Positions 1 to 6,100 of a stretch of 9,014 nucleotides of DNA are shown here, in pieces. The stretch is taken from the NCBI GenBank assembly GCA_022701845.1, contig JAKONS010000121.1, forward strand, positions 1-9,014, in the 5' to 3' direction. A program made the position numbers and the translations under genes. The stretch comes from Burkholderiaceae bacterium. Its GTDB lineage: Bacteria > Pseudomonadota > Gammaproteobacteria > Burkholderiales > Burkholderiaceae. The notes beneath the pieces are model-generated. The model saw only the letters and a list, made by a program, of their open reading frames with translations, did not search any database and was not told the DNA's origin. How positions within the stretch are numbered: position 1 is the stretch's first letter; every line of letters starts with the position of its first letter.

Positions 1-214
1 GCCGGCGATGGTGCTGGCGCTCGGCCGCCTGGCCGCGCAGGCCGCGCTCGGCCGCACCGAGCCGCTCGGCAAGCTGCGCGGCGCGGTGCATGCGGTCGGC
101 GGCGTGCCGCTGGTGGCCAGCTACGAGCCCGGCTACCTGCTGCGCGCCCAGGACGACAAGGCGCGCGCCTGGGAAGACCTGTGCCGCGCCCGGGCCGCGC
201 TGCCGCGTCCGTAA
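1..214 (+). CDS. Uracil-DNA glycosylase, family 4 type, C-terminal fragment (5' end outside window)
   Basis: The last 70 residues of a gene that begins upstream of the window; the frame is open from base 2 and ends at TAA 212-214. The fragment has the family 4 uracil-DNA glycosylase C-terminal pattern: '[15 protein letters not shown]', then '[10 protein letters not shown]', then 'YEPGYLLR' followed by '[10 protein letters not shown]'. These enzymes remove uracil from DNA to start base excision repair, and many carry an Fe-S cluster whose ligands would lie mostly upstream of this fragment. Family members normally have His-Pro in the second active-site motif (YHPAYLLR-like). Here the His position is Glu (Y-E-P-G-Y), which is odd. 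pyrF begins 10 bases after the stop on the same strand, so the two may be co-transcribed. Family assignment is fairly secure; activity cannot be judged from the fragment. Confidence 0.8.
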   Translation, partial: PAMVLALGRLAAQAALGRTEPLGKLRGAVHAVGGVPLVASYEPGYLLRAQDDKARAWEDLCRARAALPRP

Positions 215-217
215 AAT
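212..217 (+). promoter_or_regulatory. Candidate -10 element (TAAAAT) just before pyrF
   Basis: TAAAAT matches the sigma-70 -10 consensus at 5 of 6 positions and overlaps the stop codon of the upstream gene. It ends 7 bases before the pyrF ATG, so a normal start site would fall at or next to the ATG and give a leaderless or nearly leaderless mRNA. That would fit the absence of a Shine-Dalgarno sequence. No convincing -35 hexamer lies at 16-18 bp spacing, so this rests on one hexamer. Confidence 0.35.
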
Positions 218-224
218 CGGCGCC

Positions 225-1049
225 ATGACTTTTCTCGACCAGCTGCGCGACGCCGAGCGCAAAAACGGCTCGATGCTCTGCGTCGGCCTCGACCCCGAAC
301 CCTCCCGCTTTCCCGGCGCCTGGAAAGACGACCCGAGCCGGATCCACGACTTCTGCGCCGCCATCGCCGAGGCCACCGCCGACATCGCCATCGCCTTCAA
401 GCCGCAGATCGCCTATTTCGCCGCCCACCGCGCGGAAGACCAGCTGGAGCGGCTGGTCAACACGCTGCAGCGGGTGGCGCCGGGCGTGCCGGTGATCCTC
501 GACGCCAAGCGCGGCGACATCGGCTCCACCGCCGAGCAATACGCCCGCGAGGCCTTCGACCGCTACGGCGCCGACGCGGTCACCCTGTCGCCCTTCATGG
601 GCTTCGACTCGGTCGAGCCCTACCTGCGCCGCCCCGGCAAGGGCGCCTTCCTGCTGTGCCGCACCTCCAACCCGGGCGGCGACGACTTCCAGGCCCAGCG
701 CCTGGCCTCGCTGCCGGGCCAGCCGATGCTCTACGAACGCATCGCCGCGCTGGCCGGGGGCGAGTGGAACCGCAACGGCCAGCTCGGGCTGGTGGTGGGC
801 GCCACCTACCCGGCCGAGATCGAGCGGGTGCGCGCATTGGCGCCCACCGTGCCGCTGCTGATTCCCGGCGTCGGCGCCCAGGGCGGCGACGCCGCGGCCA
901 CGGTGCGCGCCGGCTGGCGGGCGGGTGCGCCGGTGGTGGTGAACTCCTCGCGCGCCATCCTCTACGCCTCGTCGGGCAGCGACTTCGCCGAAGCCGCCCG
1001 CGCGGTGGCGCTGGCCACCCGGGCCGCGCTGGCGGCGGCGCGCGGCTGA
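225..1049 (+). CDS. pyrF: Orotidine 5'-phosphate decarboxylase, type 2 (long form)
   Basis: A 274-residue enzyme that decarboxylates OMP to UMP, the last step of de novo pyrimidine synthesis, in the cytoplasm. Visible motifs in order: '[12 protein letters not shown]' (19-30), 'AFKPQIAYF' with the conserved Lys59 (57-65), the catalytic signature '[15 protein letters not shown]' (93-107, with Asp93, Lys95 and Asp98), '[13 protein letters not shown]' (122-134), 'GVGAQGGD' (215-222) for phosphate binding, and 'VNSSRAI' (239-245). The length and the [11 protein letters not shown] form mark the longer type 2 class (Myxococcus/Mycobacterium-like), not the roughly 230-residue E. coli class. ATG 225 is chosen because the family N-terminus starts there; the frame stays open upstream, but that extension overlaps the preceding gene. 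There is no clear ribosome-binding site. Followed by a strong terminator. Confidence 0.96.
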   Translation: MTFLDQLRDAERKNGSMLCVGLDPEPSRFPGAWKDDPSRIHDFCAAIAEATADIAIAFKPQIAYFAAHRAEDQLERLVNTLQRVAPGVPVILDAKRGDIGSTAEQYAREAFDRYGADAVTLSPFMGFDSVEPYLRRPGKGAFLLCRTSNPGGDDFQAQRLASLPGQPMLYERIAALAGGEWNRNGQLGLVVGATYPAEIERVRALAPTVPLLIPGVGAQGGDAAATVRAGWRAGAPVVVNSSRAILYASSGSDFAEAARAVALATRAALAAARG

Positions 1050-1074
1050 CGCACCGCCACCGCCGCGGCACCAT

Positions 1075-1112
1075 AAAAAAAGCCTCGGCGACCAGGGTCG
1101 CCGAGGCTTTTT
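1075..1112. terminator. Bidirectional intrinsic terminator between convergent pyrF and minE
   Basis: A perfect inverted repeat, GCCTCGGCGACC (1082-1093) against GGTCGCCGAGGC (1096-1107). This gives an 11 bp GC-rich stem with a CAGG tetraloop. It is flanked by seven A (1075-1081) and five T (1108-1112), so either strand gives a stem followed by a U-tract. It lies 25 bases after the pyrF stop and 20 bases after the minE stop on the other strand, so it would end both converging transcripts. Confidence 0.93.
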
Positions 1113-1132
1113 CGTTGGGGGGACAGAAGGCG

Positions 1133-1408
1133 CTAGGCCTTGCCGGCCGCGCTGGCTTCGGGCAGCTCGATCTTCACTTCGAGCACGTCGAAGTTGTCCT
1201 GGCGCTCCAGGTTGACCTTGATGTCGCGCGCGTCGATGGAGACGTATTTCGAGATCACCGCGATCAGTTCGCGTTGCAGCTGGGGCAGGTAGTCGGGGCG
1301 CACGCTGCCGCGGCCGGTGCGCTCGTGCGCGAGGATGATCTGCAGCCGGTCCTTGGCGACGCTGGCTGTTTTCTTCTTCTCTCCGAGCAGGAGGGAAAGC
1401 AGGGACAT
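1133..1408 (-). CDS. minE: Cell division topological specificity factor MinE
   Basis: A 91-residue protein, the normal length for MinE. It binds MinD on the membrane, stimulates its ATPase and drives the oscillation that keeps the MinCD inhibitor away from mid-cell. The N-terminal 'MSLLSLLLG' (1-9) is the short amphipathic membrane-contact segment. '[20 protein letters not shown]' (11-30) is the MinD-contact region with its conserved Arg/Leu/Ile pattern. The rest, including '[19 protein letters not shown]' (40-58) and '[19 protein letters not shown]' (65-83), is the dimeric topological specificity domain. The start is fixed by a GGGAGG ribosome-binding site. The gene begins 5 bases after the minD stop and is the last gene of the cluster before the terminator. 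Confidence 0.97.
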   Translation of the reverse strand: MSLLSLLLGEKKKTASVAKDRLQIILAHERTGRGSVRPDYLPQLQRELIAVISKYVSIDARDIKVNLERQDNFDVLEVKIELPEASAAGKA

Positions 1409-1413
1409 GGCGC

Positions 1414-2226
1414 TTACCTCCCGAAGATGCGCTTGAAGAAGCCGGGCTTCTGGGCGTCGACGAAGCGCATCGGACGCTCCTCGCCCAGGAAACGCGCGAC
1501 CACGTCCTTGTAGGCTTCGGAGACATCGCTGCCCTCGACATGGATGGCGGGCGTGCCCTGGTTGGAGGCCTGCAGCACCGTCTCGGATTCCGGCACCACG
1601 CCCATCAGCGGAATGCGCAGGATGTCCTGGATGTCCTGCAGCGAGAGCATCTGGCCGTCTTCCACCCGCGACGGGTTGTAGCGGGTGATGATCAGGTGCT
1701 CCTTGATCGGCTCGGCGCTGTCCATGGCGCGCTTGGTCTTGCTGCCGAGGATGCCCAGGATGCGGTCGGAGTCGCGCACCGAGGAGACCTCGGGGTTGGT
1801 CACCACCAGCGCCTCGTCGGCGAAGTGCATCGCCATCAGGGCGCCGGTCTCGATGCCGGCCGGCGAATCGCACACCACGTAGTCGAAGCCCATGTCGCCC
1901 AGGTCCTTGAGCACCCGCTCGACGCCGTCCTGCGTCAGCGACTCCTTGTCGCGCGTCTGCGAGGCGGCCAGCACGAACAGGTTCTCGCACTGCTTGTCCT
2001 TGATCAGCGCCTGGTTCAGGTTGGCTTCGTTGTGGATGACGTTGATCAGGTCGTACACCACGCGGCGCTCGCAACCCATGATCAGGTCGAGGTTGCGCAG
2101 GCCGACGTCGAAGTCGATCACGGCGGTCTTGAAACCGCGCAGGGCGAGGCCCGAGGCAAAACTGGCGCTGGTGGTGGTCTTGCCCACGCCGCCCTTGCCG
2201 GAAGTCACCACGACGATCTTGGCCAT
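1414..2226 (-). CDS. minD: Septum site-determining ATPase MinD
   Basis: A 270-residue ParA/MinD-family ATPase of the usual length. With ATP bound it dimerises on the inner membrane, recruits MinC to block FtsZ polymerisation, and is released by MinE. The deviant Walker A motif 'GKGGVGKTT' (10-18) carries the signature Lys11 and Lys16. '[14 protein letters not shown]' (38-51) is the switch region with Asp40, and '[11 protein letters not shown]' (116-126) is the Walker B segment with Asp120. The C-terminal '[11 protein letters not shown]' (260-270) is the basic amphipathic membrane-targeting helix, so the protein is complete. The start is supported by an upstream AAGGA. The gene lies 44 bases after minC, and its 3' end carries the minE ribosome-binding site. 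Nothing unusual was seen. Confidence 0.98.
   Translation of the reverse strand: MAKIVVVTSGKGGVGKTTTSASFASGLALRGFKTAVIDFDVGLRNLDLIMGCERRVVYDLINVIHNEANLNQALIKDKQCENLFVLAASQTRDKESLTQDGVERVLKDLGDMGFDYVVCDSPAGIETGALMAMHFADEALVVTNPEVSSVRDSDRILGILGSKTKRAMDSAEPIKEHLIITRYNPSRVEDGQMLSLQDIQDILRIPLMGVVPESETVLQASNQGTPAIHVEGSDVSEAYKDVVARFLGEERPMRFVDAQKPGFFKRIFGR
1417..1422 (-). promoter_or_regulatory. Strong Shine-Dalgarno for minE inside the minD 3' end
   Basis: GGGAGG on the minus strand, 8 bases before the minE ATG. It forms the last two sense codons of minD (Gly-Arg), next to the TAA. This is the strongest ribosome-binding site seen in the window and suggests translational coupling of minE to minD. 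Confidence 0.8.
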
Positions 2227-2236
2227 GTTGTTGCTG

Positions 2237-2241
2237 TCCTT
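2237..2241 (-). promoter_or_regulatory. Shine-Dalgarno for minD
   Basis: AAGGA on the minus strand, 10 bases before the minD ATG, within the 44-base minC-minD gap. It supports the chosen start. No separate promoter or hairpin is apparent in this short, locally AT-richer gap. Confidence 0.6.
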
Positions 2242-2270
2242 GAAAATTTCGGAAATTGTGGATGTGATGG

Positions 2271-2999
2271 TTACGACTGCAGCGACTCGATCACCAGCTT
2301 CTCGCCGACCAGGCTGATCTTGGCCGCGCGGCCTTCGATGTCGGGCGGCAGTGGTGTCTCGGCGGTGCGGTAGATGCCGGCGATCGACACCAGCTCGGGC
2401 TGCATGCAGGTCGCGAAGATGCGGGCGGCGGTGTTGCCGCGCGCGCCGGCGATGGCCTTGCCGCGCAGCGGTGCGTAGACATGCACGTTGCCGTCGGCGA
2501 TCACCTCGGCGCCGTTGCTGACCGCGGCCAGCACGATCAGGTCGGCGTTGCGGGCGTAGACCTGCTGGCCGGAGCGCAGCGGCCGGTCGATGACCATGGT
2601 GGGCACCGCCTGGGCCTGCACCTGCGCCGCGGCCGGTGCGGCGGGAGGCGGCGGTGCCGGTCGCGCGGCGGGCACCTCGGGCGCCTCGATCAGGCCGGCT
2701 GCACGCGCCGCCTCGACCTGGTCGGCGCGCGCGCCGCGCACTCCGATCGGCAGCACCCGCAGATGCCGCAGGGCGCCCACCAGGGCGCCGAAATCGATGT
2801 CGGTGCCGGGCGGCAGCTGGGCCAGGTCGACCAGCACCGGGTCCTGGTCGAAGAAGTCGGCCTGTTCGGCCAGGCGCCGTTCGACTTCCTGGACCAGCGC
2901 GGCCATGTCGGCGGACCGCAGCACCACCGAGATCAACGGCAGTGTGGCGCTCTTCAGGTCGAAGCTGGCGCGAGCGGCGGAACCAGAGGATGCGGCCAT
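2271..2999 (-). CDS. minC: Septum site-determining protein MinC
   Basis: A 242-residue inhibitor of FtsZ assembly and partner of MinD. The N-terminal FtsZ-inhibiting domain spans roughly residues 10-105: '[19 protein letters not shown]' (11-29), '[14 protein letters not shown]' (49-62), '[10 protein letters not shown]' (80-89). A Pro/Ala-rich linker follows (about 108-132, including '[15 protein letters not shown]'). The C-terminal beta-helix domain that dimerises and binds MinD starts near 134 and has the conserved '[19 protein letters not shown]' (142-160), '[20 protein letters not shown]' (163-182) and '[16 protein letters not shown]' (195-210). ATG 2999 fits the family N-terminus; no clear Shine-Dalgarno precedes it. 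The 113-base gap before it, after the upstream giant gene, holds a dyad and a weak -10 candidate, so minCDE may have its own promoter. Confidence 0.96.
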   Translation of the reverse strand: MAASSGSAARASFDLKSATLPLISVVLRSADMAALVQEVERRLAEQADFFDQDPVLVDLAQLPPGTDIDFGALVGALRHLRVLPIGVRGARADQVEAARAAGLIEAPEVPAARPAPPPPAAPAAAQVQAQAVPTMVIDRPLRSGQQVYARNADLIVLAAVSNGAEVIADGNVHVYAPLRGKAIAGARGNTAARIFATCMQPELVSIAGIYRTAETPLPPDIEGRAAKISLVGEKLVIESLQS

Positions 3000-3018
3000 G
3001 GAGACGAGCAGTGTCAAA

Positions 3019-3039
3019 GTGCGCGAGTTTAGCGCGCAC
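3019..3039 (-). promoter_or_regulatory. Dyad upstream of minC, overlapping a candidate -10
   Basis: A perfect 7-7-7 inverted repeat: GTGCGCG, a 7-base spacer (CTAAACT on the minC strand), then CGCGCAC. It ends 19 bases before the minC ATG. The spacer contains TAAACT, which matches the -10 consensus at 4 of 6 positions, though no good -35 hexamer is visible. Two readings are possible: an operator centred on the -10 of a minCDE promoter, or a stem-loop in the leader of a longer transcript. The symmetry is seen directly; the function is inference. Confidence 0.35.
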
Positions 3040-3080
3040 GCGAAGGCGTTCGGCGCCCGCCGCATAACCCTGGCGGACCA

Positions 3081-3103
3081 GCGGCCGCGCAGGCCGCGGC
3101 CGC
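3081..3103. other. GC-only hairpin between the giant gene and minC
   Basis: GCGGCCGCG (3081-3089) and CGCGGCCGC (3095-3103) form a 9 bp stem with a 5-base loop (CAGGC). Each arm contains the 8-bp palindrome GCGGCCGC. On the minus strand it begins 9 bases after the stop of the giant gene, where a terminator would sit. No T-tract follows on either strand, so it is not a standard intrinsic terminator. It could pause or attenuate transcription, or protect the upstream mRNA end, or be chance in GC-rich DNA. Confidence 0.3.
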
Positions 3104-3112
3104 ACGCCGCTG

Positions 3113-6100
3113 TCAGCCCACGGCGACCTGGTTGCGTCCGGCGCGCTTGGCCACGTACAGGGCGGCGTCGGCGCGGCCCAGCAGCAGCGCGATCGAGTCG
3201 CCCGGCCGCGCTTCGGCCACGCCCAGGCTGGCGGTGAGCCGCACGGTTTCGCCGTCGACGTCGAGCGGATGCCCGGCCAGCTCGGCGCGCAGCCGTTCGG
3301 CCAGCGCCACCGCCGCGTCGGTGCCGGCGTCGGGCATCAGCAAACAGAACTCCTCGCCGCCGATGCGCCCGGCCAGGTCCTGGGCGCGGGTGACCTCGCC
3401 GCACAGCTCGGCCACCTCGCGCAATGCGCGGTCGCCGGCGGCGTGCCCGTAGCGGTCGTTGATGCGCTTGAAGTGGTCGATGTCGAGCATCACCAGCGCC
3501 AGCGGCCGGCCGTGGATGAGGGCGGCGGTGAGCTCCTCGTTGGCCATGCGCATGAAGTGGCCGCGCCCGGCCAGGCCGGTCAGGTCGTCGGTGGCGGCGG
3601 CGCGGCGCAGGGCCTGCTCCTCGGTCTTGCGGCCGGTGATGTCGACGATGGTGGTGAGCCGCGCCGGCTCGCCGTCGTAGACCACCGGCACCAGCGAGAT
3701 CAGGGCCCACAGGTCGCGGCCACGGGCGTCGATCAGGTTGGCCTCGAAATCGTGCACCACGCCGTTGCGGCGGAAGGCGGCGAACAGCCGGTCGCGGTCG
3801 GCAGGGTTGCGGTAGAGCGCGCGGGGCGCCTGCCGGATCAGGCCCTCGACCGTCATGCCGGCCAGCGCCGCGGCGCGTTCGTTGGCATAGATGAAGGTGT
3901 CGTCGGTCACCCGCGAGACCACCACCGGCAGCGGGATGCTGCGCAGGATCGCCAGCGTGCGCTCCTCGCTGGCGCGCAGTTCGCGGGTGCGCTCGGCCAC
4001 CCGGCGCTCCAGCGAGTCGGCCAGGCTGCGCACCTCGGCGTACAGCCGGGCGTTCTCCAGCGCGCTGACGAGGTTGCCCAGCAGCAGTTCCAGAAAAGCG
4101 ATGCGCTGCGGCGGAAAGGCGCCGCTGGCCGCGTCGTTCTCGAGGTAGAGCGCGCCGGTGGCGGTGCCCTGGCGCACCAGCGGCAGGCACAGCATCGAGC
4201 GCACCCGGCGCCGCACCACGTAGGGCAGGCGCTGCCAGGCGGGCTCGCGCATCGCGTCGTCGGCGCGCACCACCTGGCCGGTGGCCAGCACGGTGCGCAG
4301 CACCTCCAGCGGCAGGCGCTCGCCGGCCAGCTCCAGCGCCAGCCCTTCGGGCGCGGGGGCGGTGGGCGAGGCGCTGCTGTCGGCCTGCAGTAGCCAGTGG
4401 CCGACACCGCCGCCGCCGCGCAGCACCACCGCCACCCGCACCGCGCCGGCGTTCTCGCGCAGCACCTGCAGCAGCCGCTGCAGCAAAGGCGCCAGCGCGA
4501 TCTCGGCGGTGACCGCCTGCACCGCCTTCATCAGCGCGCCCAGGTCGAGCGTGCGGCCGGGCGTGGCCGGCAGGGTGGGCGCGTGGCTGGCGTCGAACAG
4601 GATGGCGGCGGCGGCCGGCGCGCCCCAGCGCAGCAGCACCGCGCGCGCCTCGGCCTGCTCGGCCGGCGCGTCGATCAGCATGGCGCGCTGCTGGCGCACC
4701 AGGGCCAGCAGCATCAGGTCGTCGGCGTCGTGCACCGCGGCCAGCGCGTGGTCGAGCGCACGGTGCATCGCGCTGCGGTCGCCGACGACGGCGGCGCGCT
4801 GGGCCAGCAGCAACTGCTGCAGCGGCAGCAGCCGGGCGCTGGCGGCCAGCCAGGGCGTGAAGCGGGCCAGGGCCGCTTCCACCGCCGCCTGCCAGCCGTC
4901 GGGCGGGCGGCCCTCGCGCACCAGCGCCAGCCGCGCCGAGGCGGTCATGTAGATGCAGAAGGCCACCATGCCGAGCCCGCGGCCGGCCGGAAACATCACC
5001 GCCGCCGCCTCGCCGGCGACGACGGCCTCGGCATGGCGGCCGGCCAGGCCGTAGAGCAGGCATTCGCAGACATGCACGAACAGCGCGCCGGTCTGGTCCT
5101 TGCGCGCGGCGAAGCCCTCCAGCGCCGCCTCGCGCTGGTAGCCGTCGTGCTCCAGCGGGCGCGACAGCAGCCGGTCGCGCTGCAGCGCGCGCACCGCCTC
5201 GTACTGCACCTGCACATAGTCGTGGGCCACCGGCTGGCGGATGCGCCGCAGCGTGCTCAGGTGGTGCGACAGCAGGGTCTCGACCTGCGACAGCGGCAGG
5301 CCGCCCAGCAGCGCGTGGCTGCCGTGCAGCACCAGCGCCAGGCCGGCGTGGCGCTGGTTGCCGTTCTCCAGGCCGTTGCGGTGCACCTCGATCCAGGCCG
5401 GCAGCGTGGCGCGCGGCGGCTCCACCCAGTGCTGCAGAAAGGCGCCGAAGGAAAAGCCCGCATGCGCCTGCACCTGCTGCCAGCCGTGCCGGTCGATCAG
5501 GCCCATCGACATGCGCCCCAGCGCCCAGCCGAAGCGGTAGTCGCCCAGCAGCTCGGCCACCAGCAGGCCCATCACGGTATAGGCCGACAGCGCCAGCGGC
5601 GCATGGCCGTGCGCCAGCATCAGGCGCATCTGCAGCACGGTCAGCAGCGGCAGCAGCGCCGGCCGCGCGATGTAGGCGGCGGCGGTCATGCGGGCGATGA
5701 CCGCCAGCTGCTGCAGCGGCAGCGCGGCCCGCATCGGCGGCAGATCGTTCAGCGCGGCGATGCCGAGCGCGTCGACCTCGGCGCGCACCTGCGAGACCAG
5801 GGCCAGCACATCCTGCGGCGTGGCGGCGGCGGGCAGCTGCAGGTCGAGCAGGCGCAGCGCCTGCAGGCCGAGTTCGAGCGTCTCGTCGAGCCGGCCCAGG
5901 CCGTAGGAGGCCTCGACCCGCACGTCGAGCAGCAGCGCGCGCTCGGCGGCGGCCAGGGGCTGCGCCAGCGCGCTGTCGATCAGGGCCTGCATGGCGGCGT
6001 CGTCGCCCTTCAGGCCGGACATGCGCGCCGCGTGCACATGCAGCGTGAGCGCGGCGGCCGGGTCGGTCTTCCAGTGGCCGGGCCCGGCCAGCGCGACCGC

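Noticed and set aside
90..224. A 45-codon N-terminal extension of pyrF
   Set aside because: It overlaps the glycosylase gene in another frame, has no family similarity, and the PyrF N-terminus matches the ATG at 225.
3010..3015. TTGACA on the minus strand just before minC, as a -35 element
   Set aside because: At normal spacing the -10 would fall inside the minC coding region, where no suitable hexamer or later start codon fits.
1414..3105. An extended minD frame reaching back through minC
   Set aside because: MinD starts at the usual [17 protein letters not shown] with a ribosome-binding site; the upstream part is an out-of-frame reading of minC.
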